Positions 52,700 through 61,190 are shown, counted from the stretch's first letter. The stretch: DNA of 64,000 bases from Halovulum marinum (GCF_009697225.1 NZ_WIND01000003.1:273532-337531), one strand, 5' to 3'. Notes: generated by a model from the sequence alone, not told the origin. Numbers and translations are program-made.

Positions 52700-53853
52700 C
52701 CCACGCGTCTGCTCCCGTGCCGCCGAAAGCTCACGACATCCGCATAACGGACGTCATCGCCCACCCGCTGACCCAGCGGCTGCCGAAACCCACCGTCACT
52801 TCGTGGGGCCGGTACGAGCAGGTGTCCATTGTCCTTGTCGAGGTCCGCACGGACGCCGGGATCACCGGCGTCGGCGAGACCCTGGCGCGGTTCGCCCCGC
52901 GCGCCTATTGCAACCTGATCGAGACCGCGCTGAAGCCACGTCTGGTCGGCCAGCCGGCCGGCTCCATCGCCGCGCACTGGCACGCCCTGCGCCGCGCCTT
53001 GTCGGGGCGGGCAGGCGGCATGCTGATCGAGGCCATCGCGGGCGTCGACATCGCCCTGTGGGACATTCACGGCAAGGCCGCCGGCCTGCCCATCGCGACA
53101 TTGCTCGGCGGCATGGGGCGCTCCGAGATCGACGTCTATGCCGCCGCCGTCAACTGGGGCGACGACGCGGACATGGAGGCCGAGCTGGCGGCGCTGCTGG
53201 CGCAAGGCTTCCCCCGGATCAAGGTCAAGATGGCCAGGCCGGTCGCCGACGCCTGCCGCCGCATCGAGCTGATGCGCAAGCGTGCCGGCGACGATGTCGA
53301 GCTGTGCGTCGATGCCAACTGGGCGTACGGGCTGGACGAGGCCGTCGAGGTGGGGCGCGCCCTGGCCGCCAACGGCTATGTCTGGTTCGAAGAGCCGCTG
53401 GAGCCGGAGAATGAGCAGGGCTACGAAGAGCTCCGCCGCCGCTGCGACGTGCCGTTGGCCGCCGGGGAGAGCAACTTCACCGTCGATCAGGCGAGGCGGC
53501 TGGTCGCCAACCGCACGCTGTCGGTGCTGCAGCCGGACGTCGCCCGGGCCGGCGGGATCACCGAGACCCGGCGGATGGCGGATTTCGCCCACGCCCACGA
53601 CGTGGCCTATGCCCCTCATGTCGGCATGTCCGGGATCGTCTGTGAAACCGCATCGGTGCATCTGTCCGCCGCGGCGCCGAACTTCCGGGTGATGGAATGC
53701 GAGGGCGACCGCAGCCCGTTCAAGACCGAGCTGGCCGATCTCGCTCCGGGCTGCCTGCGGCAGCAAGGCGGGCGGCTGGATGTCCCCACCGGCCCAGGTC
53801 TGGGACTGACGATCGACTGGGACGCGGTTCGCCGCCTGCGCAGCCCCGAGTGA
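52696..53853 (+). CDS. Enolase-superfamily (mandelate racemase-type) sugar-acid dehydratase, copy 2
   Basis: 385 residues from GTG 52696, coupled to copy 1. A tandem paralogue of it: shared runs include VIAHPLTQRLP, ALSGRAGGMLIEAIAGVDIA and VAYAPHVGMSGI. Here the complete set is present: K176-x-K178, D206, E232, E258, D281 and H308. It is the likely active dehydratase or epimerase for the substrate imported by system 3; exact sugar acid unknown. The next gene follows within 22 bp. Confidence 0.92.
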   Translation: MTHASAPVPPKAHDIRITDVIAHPLTQRLPKPTVTSWGRYEQVSIVLVEVRTDAGITGVGETLARFAPRAYCNLIETALKPRLVGQPAGSIAAHWHALRRALSGRAGGMLIEAIAGVDIALWDIHGKAAGLPIATLLGGMGRSEIDVYAAAVNWGDDADMEAELAALLAQGFPRIKVKMARPVADACRRIELMRKRAGDDVELCVDANWAYGLDEAVEVGRALAANGYVWFEEPLEPENEQGYEELRRRCDVPLAAGESNFTVDQARRLVANRTLSVLQPDVARAGGITETRRMADFAHAHDVAYAPHVGMSGIVCETASVHLSAAAPNFRVMECEGDRSPFKTELADLAPGCLRQQGGRLDVPTGPGLGLTIDWDAVRRLRSPE

Positions 53854-53875
53854 CCGAAGCAAGGAGCGAGAAGCC

Positions 53876-54781
53876 GTGAACCAGACCTCCGCCCAAGCGG
53901 ACCTTGAATCCGCCATGCTGCGCGCGCTGCGCCTGGCTGATCCGGCGCTCAGCCGTTTCGACCCGATGCGGCGGATCATCTCGCATGACGATTTCTCGCG
54001 CGGACATTGCGGCTGGTCGCAACTTGTCGGCAACTACGAGGACACGCTGGACACCATGCTGCCCGGCTATGCCCAGCACACCAGCGCCATGCTCTCGACG
54101 CTCGGTCACTGGGACGCCGGATCGCACGGCGGCATCGACAGTTCCTACGCGCTGAAGATCGCCACGCGGCCGCGCCCCGGCGCACAGAACGTGGCGATCA
54201 AGCGCCTGACCATGCGCGAGCGCTGCCCGATCCGGTTCGAGGCCTACGTCACCTTCAAGCCCGAGGCCACCGAGCTGAGGCTGAGCGAGACAGACGTGCG
54301 CTCGTTCGGCTTCCTGTTCGACCTGCAGGGCGGCGACGGCGACGGCCCGATCGACCGGGTCATGCCGCACATGCGGTTTCTCAATGCCATGGGCGGCAGC
54401 CATGTGCAGAAGTGGCAGTTCAAGTCGAAATCGACCGACTTCAAGGCAATCGGCGACAGCAACAAGACCGCCAGCCACTACCACCTGGCCCCCGATGACT
54501 GGCAGGACCTGCCCGGCGGCGAGCAGCGGCTGTGCTACAACGAGATCGCCACCAAGGTGAACTGGAGCTATATTCGGTTCGACTTCGATCTGCGCGCGAT
54601 GCAGGCGCTCTCGTTCCGATGCAACGATCGCGAGTTCGATGTATCCGCATTCGAGCCGATCCGGATACCGGCGATGAAAAACCTCTGGTGCATGCTGAAT
54701 TTCTGCCTGTTCGCCGAAACCGACGCCGCCAAGCGCGCCTTTCTCTACGTCGATTCCGTCTGCGTTTCAGGTGATTTCTGA
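53876..54781 (+). CDS. Uncharacterised ~300-residue protein of sugar-acid locus (possibly DUF6772-like)
   Basis: 301 residues, no signal peptide and no membrane helix. It is rich in aromatic and charged beta-type segments, for example DDFSRGHCGWSQLVGNYEDT, RCPIRFEAYVTFKPEAT, VNWSYIRFDFDLRAMQALSF and AFLYVDSVCVSGDF; the overall look is a jelly-roll, laminin/carbohydrate-module-like fold. I recall similar proteins beside sugar transporters annotated only as a domain of unknown function, so the family name is tentative. It follows enolase copy 2 by 22 bp and overlaps the next small gene by one base, so it probably serves the same pathway. Confidence 0.75.
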   Translation: MNQTSAQADLESAMLRALRLADPALSRFDPMRRIISHDDFSRGHCGWSQLVGNYEDTLDTMLPGYAQHTSAMLSTLGHWDAGSHGGIDSSYALKIATRPRPGAQNVAIKRLTMRERCPIRFEAYVTFKPEATELRLSETDVRSFGFLFDLQGGDGDGPIDRVMPHMRFLNAMGGSHVQKWQFKSKSTDFKAIGDSNKTASHYHLAPDDWQDLPGGEQRLCYNEIATKVNWSYIRFDFDLRAMQALSFRCNDREFDVSAFEPIRIPAMKNLWCMLNFCLFAETDAAKRAFLYVDSVCVSGDF

Positions 54782-55116
54782 TGCTCGCTGAAAGCACCAC
54801 CGCAATCCTGGCGCGGAACGAGGACTGGACCGGAACCGCCGCGACCGAACCCTACGAGGCCGGCTGGGCCCGAGAGGCCGTGATCTTCGTCCGGGCGCTG
54901 AAAGAGCCGACCGGACCGCAGCCCCGGGCCATTGTCGAGATGTCGCCAGACGGCATGCACTGGCTGCCGGAGGGAACTGCGCTGGCGTTGCCGGAAACCG
55001 AGGGCGGCATCGCCATGGCCCGGATTTCCCATTTCGGAAACTGGTTGCGGTTGCGCGCCGACTTCGCGACCGGATCTGGGGCTACGGTTCTGGTGACGCT
55101 GCATCTCAAATCGTAA
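54781..55116 (+). CDS. Small uncharacterised protein, partner of preceding gene
   Basis: 111 residues, starting at an ATG that shares one base with the previous stop (TGATG). Predicted to be mostly beta strands (REAVIFVRALKE, PRAIVEMSPDGMHWLPEG, GNWLRLRADFATGSGATVLV), soluble and without cysteines. No family recognised. The coupling to the upstream gene suggests the two act together. Confidence 0.7.
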   Translation: MLAESTTAILARNEDWTGTAATEPYEAGWAREAVIFVRALKEPTGPQPRAIVEMSPDGMHWLPEGTALALPETEGGIAMARISHFGNWLRLRADFATGSGATVLVTLHLKS

Positions 55117-55125
55117 CCACCGGCC

Positions 55126-55148
55126 CCGCTTCGGCAATCCGCAAGCGG
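55126..55148. terminator. Candidate hairpin at the end of the sugar-acid operon
   Basis: CCGCTT / AAGCGG stem with 11-nt loop between the small protein gene and the convergent CtaG-like gene. Weak. Confidence 0.3.
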
Positions 55149-55176
55149 CACATGGCGGCGTTTCGGGTTGCGTCCT

Positions 55177-56259
55177 TCAGGAAACCACTGTCACGAACGA
55201 GGCCACACCAAGGATCAATGCGATGATTGTCGGCACGATCATCGCAAGGGCCAGGCCCACGCGCCGATTTCGAGCGCCGTGATCCGAGGCCACGCGCGTT
55301 CCGGACGTCTGCTGCCGCGCGCCGCTTTGATCCAGGCCGCGACCGATGTGTTTCTCTTCGATACGGTTCCGGTCATGTATGACGATCAGCAGGGCGATGA
55401 TCGCCATCATGCTTCCGGGAACCCAAAGGACAAAGCCGCCTCCGGTCTCGTCCGCGAGCGGTGAAATGCCGAAGAGCCGCCCGTCGATGTCGTAGGCCGT
55501 GTAGAGAACGCTCGTCTTGAATGTCGTCAGGGCGCCGAGGAAAATGTTGGAGAGTATCGTGACGAACAGGATGACGATGCGCAGGAAGTGCGATGGCGCG
55601 TCCGGTCGGTCACGTTCGGTGAATATCATCGCGAAGAAGACAAGCCCGGCAACCAGCATCGTCAGGTGCATCGCCCAGTGAACGAGATCGTTGACGATGG
55701 CGGCATTGTGGATCGCCGGCACCTGCCAGACGTACAGCGAAAGCACGAACAGGAACGTGGCAACCCACGGGCGCTGCAGATAGCGAAAGGCGCCTCCGAC
55801 GAAGCCGCTCGAGGCCAGCGGCGACAGTGCGCCGGTCCGAAGGCCCCTTGGAAGGCCGACCGTCATGATCGCCGCCGGGCGCGACAGCATCAGCAGCATC
55901 GGGCCGAGCATACGCAGGAGAAGGTGCTGGATCTGATGCGCGACGAACAACCTCTCGCCCATCGGGTCGATGGGGGATTGCAGCGACAGGAATACCGCCG
56001 CCAGACCCGTGGCAAAGGCGATGTGGCGCGCGGTGGAGACCCGCGTGCGCGCCCTCGACCGTCGGATCGCGCCACGAAGATAGATCACGCCCAGCAGAAC
56101 AAGCGGACCGCTGACCGCGAGTGTCTGGTTCCACGCCGCCCAGACAGCACCCGCGTCGAGATCGCGTCCACCATGTGCCCGGGCGATGCCGGGCAAAGCC
56201 GCCGAAAGCAACCCGGTCACCAAACCCGTGATTGCTGAATATCTTGTCTTTCGGGTCAT
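55177..56259 (-). CDS. caa3_CtaG-like cytochrome oxidase assembly protein, copy 1
   Basis: 360 residues from ATG 56259, starting with a signal-like helix (AITGLVTGLLSAALPGIARA then HGG). Further helices carry the caa3_CtaG family marks: FLSLQSPIDPMGERLF, HQIQHLLLRMLGPMLLML, ALTTFKTSVLYTAY and HDRNRIEE. Bacillus CtaG and relatives help assemble copper-containing haem-copper oxidases. No oxidase genes lie in the window, so here it more likely serves copper handling. The long upstream frame overlapping copy 2 is a shadow. Last gene of the minus-strand island. Confidence 0.83.
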   Translation of the reverse strand: MTRKTRYSAITGLVTGLLSAALPGIARAHGGRDLDAGAVWAAWNQTLAVSGPLVLLGVIYLRGAIRRSRARTRVSTARHIAFATGLAAVFLSLQSPIDPMGERLFVAHQIQHLLLRMLGPMLLMLSRPAAIMTVGLPRGLRTGALSPLASSGFVGGAFRYLQRPWVATFLFVLSLYVWQVPAIHNAAIVNDLVHWAMHLTMLVAGLVFFAMIFTERDRPDAPSHFLRIVILFVTILSNIFLGALTTFKTSVLYTAYDIDGRLFGISPLADETGGGFVLWVPGSMMAIIALLIVIHDRNRIEEKHIGRGLDQSGARQQTSGTRVASDHGARNRRVGLALAMIVPTIIALILGVASFVTVVS

Positions 56260-56297
56260 GCCCAGGACCTGCGCATCGGTAGGTGTCGGTGGCGTTT

Positions 56298-57293
56298 TCA
56301 AAGCGCGTACACGATCGTCATGACCGTGATCGTGACGACCGAGAACATCGCAACAGCGCCCAGCGCAAGCGTCCGGCCCATATCGCGGTTCGGCTTCTCG
56401 ACCTTGAGGCGCAGCTCTTGCGCCGTTTCCGGAAATTCGAGCGCCGCCGAATTCGCGCCGCGCATCAGGTCGTATCGGCTGTTCCACCGCCGATTTTCCG
56501 AAGCGTTCCAGCCGTTCAGTACGAGGATGATGGCCACGATCAGAACCATCGAAGAGGGCACCCAGATCGTGTAGCCGCCGATGGTTTCGTCGGCCAGGGC
56601 GCTGAGCCCGGTCCTGTTCGTTGCCATTTGGTAGGACGCATAAAGCTCGATCTCCTTGAGCGTCGTCAGGGAGCCGAGCAAGATGTTGGAAACGATCACC
56701 ACGAAACCGGAGATCAGGCGCGCTCCGCGGCGCGCGCCCTCGGGCGGATCCCGGCGATCGAACAGCATGGCGAAATACCAGGTCCCCGCCAGGACCATGG
56801 ACAGATGCGCAAGGGCTTCGACCGCCGCCACGCGCTGCGCAAGCCCGTAGAGAACCGGTATCTGCCACAGAAAAAGCGCCGCCACCACCAAGGCGGTGGC
56901 GATTGCCGGGTGCGCCAGGAACCGCACACTGCCGGACTTCCCGAGGCCGCCGAGCTGCCGCCGCCCGCGTTGCCCAAACCCGCACAGCAGTATCGCCCAG
57001 GGCTGGGACACTGCAACAAGCAACGGGCCGACAAGCCGGAGAAGCAGGTGCTCCATCTGATGGGCAAGAAAGAGACTGTGCCCCGTCGGGGCCAGTGGCG
57101 CGTTCGTGGCGGCAAGGACGCAGGCGAGACCGGCGAAGAACAGCAACTGCCGCCAGGCGGCAACCTTTCCGAGAATGCGAACGGATCGCGCAAGGCCACG
57201 CATGTAGACCCATGCGGCCATGCCGACCAGGACCAGCGATACCGGCGAAACCGCATAGCCAAGCGGATCGTAGAGAATGAGATACCCGATCAT
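56298..57293 (-). CDS. caa3_CtaG-like cytochrome oxidase assembly protein, copy 2
   Basis: 331-residue polytopic membrane protein of the same family as the adjacent copy 1: HQMEHLLLRLVGPLLVAVSQ, LAHLSMVLAGTWYFAMLF, GSLTTLKEIELYASYQ, GYTIWVPSSMVLIV. It has a C-terminal hydrophilic tail and final helix (GAVAMFSVVTITVMTIVYAL). The two copies have diverged widely outside the core, so this is an old duplication or two independent family members. Confidence 0.85.
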   Translation of the reverse strand: MIGYLILYDPLGYAVSPVSLVLVGMAAWVYMRGLARSVRILGKVAAWRQLLFFAGLACVLAATNAPLAPTGHSLFLAHQMEHLLLRLVGPLLVAVSQPWAILLCGFGQRGRRQLGGLGKSGSVRFLAHPAIATALVVAALFLWQIPVLYGLAQRVAAVEALAHLSMVLAGTWYFAMLFDRRDPPEGARRGARLISGFVVIVSNILLGSLTTLKEIELYASYQMATNRTGLSALADETIGGYTIWVPSSMVLIVAIILVLNGWNASENRRWNSRYDLMRGANSAALEFPETAQELRLKVEKPNRDMGRTLALGAVAMFSVVTITVMTIVYAL

Positions 57294-57372
57294 GGGCGGA
57301 TAGCCGGTATCCGTTCCCGGCCGGAGCAGACCGGAGACGGAGCCGGGACGGAACGAAAGTTCGGGATTGCGG

Positions 57373-57855
57373 TCACGGGCTGTATCGGCGGATCGAACTC
57401 AGCCAGGGCGCGGCAAGGAGCAGCCCCACGCCGCCGACCACGAACACGTCCGCCAGGTTGAAGGCGGGCCAGTGCGAGGCCCCGACATAGAAATCGAGGA
57501 AATCGGTCACCGCACGATAGCGCGCGCGATCCATGACGTTGCCGAGCGCACCGCCGATAATCGCGCCATAGGCAAGCGCCTCGATCCGGCTTGTGGCGCG
57601 GGTCAGCAAGACCGCCATCCAGACGCAGATGGCGAGAGCCAGCACCGCGAGGCTCCACCACGGCACGCCGCCGAGAAGCCCGAAGGAGACGCCGTCGTTG
57701 CGCAGGTAGACGAGATTGAAGCCGGGAAACACCGGCACGCCGGTGCTCAGGACAGCCGCGTTGGCGACGACGATCGCTTTCGTCACCTGATCTGCAAGAA
57801 AGGCTATCAGGGCCGCAAACACACCGGTGAGAAGTAACGGTTTCATCTGTCGCAT
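57373..57855 (-). CDS. lspA: Lipoprotein signal peptidase (signal peptidase II), accessory copy
   Basis: 160 residues with four predicted helices. The conserved boxes are DQVTK (22-26), LRNDGVSFGLL, GNVMDRARY and AFNLADVFV; the catalytic aspartates are D109 and D136. It cleaves signal peptides of prolipoproteins. A second lspA inside metal-resistance loci is a known theme (PbrC-type in lead resistance), which fits the ZIP, MerR and CDF neighbours better than a housekeeping role. It starts 4 bp after the ZIP stop. Confidence 0.95.
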   Translation of the reverse strand: MRQMKPLLLTGVFAALIAFLADQVTKAIVVANAAVLSTGVPVFPGFNLVYLRNDGVSFGLLGGVPWWSLAVLALAICVWMAVLLTRATSRIEALAYGAIIGGALGNVMDRARYRAVTDFLDFYVGASHWPAFNLADVFVVGGVGLLLAAPWLSSIRRYSP

Positions 57856-57859
57856 CGGG

Positions 57860-58642
57860 TCACCCCAGCCAGACGTCGAGGAACAGCATGATCACCAGTC
57901 CGACCGCAAGGCCGAGTGTCGCCCTGTTCTGATGGCCGGAACGGTGGGTCTCCGGGATGATCTCGTGGCTGATGACGTAGAGCATCGCCCCCGCCGCGAA
58001 GGCAAGGCCCCACGGGAGGATCGGTTGCGAGATGCTGATGATCCCGGCGCCCAGCAGGCCGCCGACCGGCTCGACGAGCCCGGTCATGGCCGCGATGCCC
58101 CAGGCGCGGCCCTTCGAGTAGCCCTCGCCAAGCAGCGAGACCGCCACCGCGAGGCCCTCGGGCGCGTTCTGCAAGCCTATGCCGATCGCGAGCGGCAGCC
58201 CGCCCGACAGGCCATCGGCCCCGAACCCGACGCCGACCGCCAGCCCCTCGGGAAAGTTGTGGATCGTGATCGCGATGATGAAGAGCCAGACGCGCCGCAG
58301 CGAGGCCGCATCGGGCCCTTCCCGCCCCGACTTGAAGTGCTCGTGCGGCAGCTTTTCGTTCATCAGGTGAACCGCGCCCATGCCCAGGAGGATCGCGATG
58401 CAGACGATGGCGGCCGGGGTCGCGCCATTGTCGAAGCGCACTTCCGCAGCGTCGAGCGCCGGGATGATCAATGAAAAGAACGAGGCCGCGAGCATGACCC
58501 CCGCCGCGAAACCGAGCAGCAGGTCGCGCGTGGCCCGCGAGGGCAAACGCCCTCCCAGCACGGGCAGCGCGCCGAAGGCGGTCAGCGATCCGGCGGCCAG
58601 GCTTCCGAGAAAGCCGAGGGCGATGGGGGAGAGAGGTTCCAA
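57860..58642 (-). CDS. ZIP-family metal transporter
   Basis: 260 residues with eight predicted helices. The metal-binding helix motifs HNFPEG (128-133) and QNAPEG (158-163) are intact, and a His-containing loop (LPHEHFKSG, 99-107) lies between helices 3 and 4. ZIP proteins move Zn2+ or other divalent ions into the cytoplasm. Similar to the GufA/ZupT groups. It precedes lspA in the same operon and follows the M23 gene by 140 bp, in which GCGATCGC and a T7 run on the minus strand may terminate part of the upstream message. Confidence 0.92.
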   Translation of the reverse strand: MEPLSPIALGFLGSLAAGSLTAFGALPVLGGRLPSRATRDLLLGFAAGVMLAASFFSLIIPALDAAEVRFDNGATPAAIVCIAILLGMGAVHLMNEKLPHEHFKSGREGPDAASLRRVWLFIIAITIHNFPEGLAVGVGFGADGLSGGLPLAIGIGLQNAPEGLAVAVSLLGEGYSKGRAWGIAAMTGLVEPVGGLLGAGIISISQPILPWGLAFAAGAMLYVISHEIIPETHRSGHQNRATLGLAVGLVIMLFLDVWLG

Positions 58643-58782
58643 TGTCTACTGCCTTGCGGATACGTCGGTCAGGTGCCGGCGGAGCTTGTGCGGACCTCTG
58701 TACAAACGTCCCCGGCGACGTCTTGTGCCACGGGAAGCCAAAAAAAGGCGATCGCGCAATCGGACGCATGCCGTTTCATGGA

Positions 58783-60153
58783 TCACAGCCTTTCCGTTGC
58801 CGTACGGGCGAATTCGCTGGCGAGCCGTTTGGCCAGAAGCGAGCGTGCCTCGCTCAGTCGCGTCAGCGCCGCCGCGTCGTCGGTTTTGCGCTCGGTCACC
58901 TCGGCCAGCCTGTCGTCCGTGAGAGGATCGGTCGGACGACCGTTTACCCGGACCTCATAGTGCATGTTCGGGCCTGTGGTGGTGCCTGTCGCCCCCACAC
59001 GACCGATGACATCACCCGCTGCGACGCGATCGCCCTTCGCCAGCCCGTCGGTCACGCCGCTCAGATGTGAATAGCGGGTCAGGGTGCCGGAGCCATGCGC
59101 GATCTCGATCACGCGGCCATAGCCGCCGCGCCACCCGATGAAACTGACGCGGCCCGGTGCGGTCGCGCGAACCGGCGTGCCGTGTGCGGCGGCAAAGTCG
59201 ACGCCCGTATGCATGCGTGTATTTCCATAGACGGGATGCCGCCTGCGTCCGAAAACCGAGCTTATCCTTGCGCCCTCGACCGGCTGTGCAAAGACGCGCA
59301 AGACCTCTCCGTCGACATAGATCGTCGCCCGTCCGCTGCCGTCGTCCGGCCAGATGATCTCATAGACCGAACCGCCGAGATCCAGAGCGGCGAAAGCAAG
59401 TTCCGGCTCGCCGATCACCTGCTCCCCGACGCGCGCCTCGCGCCACAGCAGACGCAACGTCTCGCCGCCCGCAAGTTCGCGCCGGAAATCAACCGTGCCG
59501 CCAAGCATCTGCGCCAGGTCGACCGCAAATCGGGCGGGGATGTCTGCCTTGTCGAGTGCTGCGAAGATCGAGCTTTCGATCACCGTCTCGCCGGCGAAAG
59601 TCACCGTGTCCGGGTCCGGCTCCAATACGCGGGTGGCAAGCTGCTCGCCGAAGACCGCCTCGATCCGGATGCCGTCTTCGACTGCGAGCTCGACCCGGCG
59701 CGGGTTGCCGTCCGTTTTTGTAACCACGGTAATGACGTGCCCCGGACGCAGACGACGCAGGTCGTATTCCGCGCCGAGCGCCAGGGCGATTTCCACACGG
59801 TCCGCGGCACGCAGCCCCGCATCGGCCAGAACCGCATCAAGTGTTTCGCCCGACGCGATCTCCCGCGACCAGGTGGTCAAGGAAGGCTCGAACGATGGCA
59901 CGAAGGCGTCCGCGAGAGAAACAGGCCGCAGAGGCGCCGGTCTGAACGCGGGCGTCACATCCTGGACCGGCGCAGGGCGGACCGAACCGGTTTCGACAAT
60001 CCGGGGCGGCGCAAGAGGATCAGGGGCCCAAAGGCTCGCTCCTGCAAGCGCAGGCGGCACCGGTTCCTTGGACAGACCGTCAGAGACAGTGATGGCGGTC
60101 ACCGAAAACGTGCCCGCGATCGCTGCTGCCGCTGCTTTGCGCTTGATCCTCAT
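58783..60153 (-). CDS. M23-family peptidoglycan endopeptidase, LasA/MepM-like, with altered H-x-H
   Basis: 456 residues. N-terminal hydrophobic signal/anchor (AAAAAIAGTFSVTAITVS), a Pro-rich linker, then an OapA/LysM-like region (EIASGETLDAVLADAGL) and the M23 domain from about 290. Zinc ligands H315 and D319 (MHTGVDFAA) and H398 are present, but the first His of H-x-H is Asn (N396 in TGPNMHYEV, codon AAC for CAC). That His normally assists catalysis, so activity may be weak or lost. Its ATG overlaps the stop of a SCO relic by 4 bp. Confidence 0.9.
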   Translation of the reverse strand: MRIKRKAAAAAIAGTFSVTAITVSDGLSKEPVPPALAGASLWAPDPLAPPRIVETGSVRPAPVQDVTPAFRPAPLRPVSLADAFVPSFEPSLTTWSREIASGETLDAVLADAGLRAADRVEIALALGAEYDLRRLRPGHVITVVTKTDGNPRRVELAVEDGIRIEAVFGEQLATRVLEPDPDTVTFAGETVIESSIFAALDKADIPARFAVDLAQMLGGTVDFRRELAGGETLRLLWREARVGEQVIGEPELAFAALDLGGSVYEIIWPDDGSGRATIYVDGEVLRVFAQPVEGARISSVFGRRRHPVYGNTRMHTGVDFAAAHGTPVRATAPGRVSFIGWRGGYGRVIEIAHGSGTLTRYSHLSGVTDGLAKGDRVAAGDVIGRVGATGTTTGPNMHYEVRVNGRPTDPLTDDRLAEVTERKTDDAAALTRLSEARSLLAKRLASEFARTATERL

Positions 60154-60405
60154 GTTGTTCCCTCAGCATCTTCTCGTAGTGCGCGGCGGATCTTCGGCAC
60201 TGCCAACTCCCGCGGCTGGTGATAATCGATCATGGTGACGAGATGCCCCTCGGCATCGAACAGGAAAACGCTCGCAGTATGGTTCATCGTGTAGTCGCCC
60301 CGCTCGCGCGATCCTGCCCCAGCACCTCGCCATGAAGAGCACGGCAAGCGACGCGGTGAGCCCGATGATCCAGGCCGGAGCCCGCTCTCCGGAAAGTCGG
60401 GTCAT
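60150..60405 (-). pseudogene. SCO-family protein relic with internal deletion
   Basis: The 5' end at 60405 encodes MTRLSGERAPAWIIGLTASL and the rest of a SCO-type N-terminal anchor helix. In another frame the 3' end encodes RERGDYTMNHTASVFLFDAE and DYHQPRELAVPKIRRALRED, the C-terminus of a SCO1/SenC protein with its copper-binding His. The CPxxC thioredoxin core between them (about 120 codons) is deleted, with a frameshift at the join near 60300-60330. It is a second SCO gene that has lost its centre; the intact one is immediately upstream. Confidence 0.75.
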
Positions 60406-60410
60406 GGCGA

Positions 60411-61028
60411 TCAGATCCGCGCTCTCAGATCGGCGAGGATCTCCTCGGCGGGCGTGCCGTAGGACCAGGAGTCCGCGAAGCCTGCTTGCGGGTCGAACAG
60501 GAACAGGTGTGACGTGTGCGCCATGAAATATCCGCCCGGCGCCGCGGCCTCCTCGATCCGTTCATAGAAGATCGGAAAGGTCTCGGAGGTCTCGGCGATC
60601 TGTTCCGGAGTGCCGGTAAGCCCGATGATCCCGGCGTCGAACAGCGGCACATACTCGGAAAGTGCCGCCGGCGTATCCCGTTCGGGATCGATCGTGATGA
60701 AAATCGGTTGCACCTTTGCCGCCTCGTCTCCCAGATCCTCCATCACGGCCGCAACCTCCGCCAGTGTCGTCGGGCAGACATCGGGGCAGTTGGTGAAGCC
60801 GAAGAAGACCAGCATCCAGCGCCCAGCGAAGTCTTCCTCCGTGCGGACCATGCCTTGATGATCGGTCAGTTCGAAGTCAGCGTAGAACGGTGGTTCATTC
60901 TCGGCGCCGGTGCGGTCGACACGGTCGTCTGACCACAGCAACAACCAGATGAAAGCGAGCACCGCCACGCCCGCCAGCACCCACAATACCTTCTGAAGAC
61001 CTGAAAGCCTCACACCGCTCCGCCCCAT
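60411..61028 (-). CDS. SCO1/SenC copper chaperone
   Basis: 205 residues: an N-terminal membrane anchor (VLWVLAGVAVLAFIWLLLW, about 14-32) and a periplasmic thioredoxin-like domain with the copper-binding CPDVC at 81-85 and H171 (FMAHTSHLFLFD). SCO proteins deliver copper to the CuA site of cytochrome oxidase or act in thiol/copper homeostasis. It is first in the minus-strand operon (SCO, SCO relic, M23, ZIP, LspA, CtaG x2) and lies just downstream of a MerR-type promoter. Confidence 0.93.
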   Translation of the reverse strand: MGRSGVRLSGLQKVLWVLAGVAVLAFIWLLLWSDDRVDRTGAENEPPFYADFELTDHQGMVRTEEDFAGRWMLVFFGFTNCPDVCPTTLAEVAAVMEDLGDEAAKVQPIFITIDPERDTPAALSEYVPLFDAGIIGLTGTPEQIAETSETFPIFYERIEEAAAPGGYFMAHTSHLFLFDPQAGFADSWSYGTPAEEILADLRARI

Positions 61029-61050
61029 TCTGATTCCACATTTTTTGCGC

Positions 61051-61080
61051 GTTTACATCCTCTAGCTGCTGTAGATTCAA
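61051..61080 (-). promoter_or_regulatory. MerR-type promoter/operator of the SCO operon
   Basis: On the minus strand a TTGAAT -35 (61080-61075) is followed by the dyad TCTA-N7-TAGA (61061-61075) and TGTAAAC near -10, with 17-19 bp between the hexamers depending on which -10 is used. The dyad occupying the spacer is the hallmark of MerR-family activated promoters. It reads into the SCO gene, start 61028. Confidence 0.65.
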
Positions 61081-61157
61081 GCGTCATCGTAGCGGATCGC
61101 CCAGCGATCACCTGTCTGTGAAGACAGCTGGTGTCTTGTGGTCCGCACGGCCTAAAG

Positions 61158-61172
61158 CTACATACACTGTAG
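61158..61172 (+). promoter_or_regulatory. Second MerR-type dyad before the merR-like gene
   Basis: CTACA-TACAC-TGTAG: 5-bp perfect arms, 19 bp upstream of the regulator start. It shares the CTACA half-site with the dyad at 61061-61075 and probably serves autoregulation. Confidence 0.5.
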
Positions 61173-61190
61173 ACAATGCGGAGAGCGGGA

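Noticed and set aside
52438..54033. 531-codon minus-strand frame opposite the second enolase
   Set aside because: Shadow of the duplicated enolase sequence.
53876..55116. Prophage or toxin-antitoxin pair
   Set aside because: Size and coupling resemble a module, but composition matches neighbours and the genes extend a sugar-acid operon.
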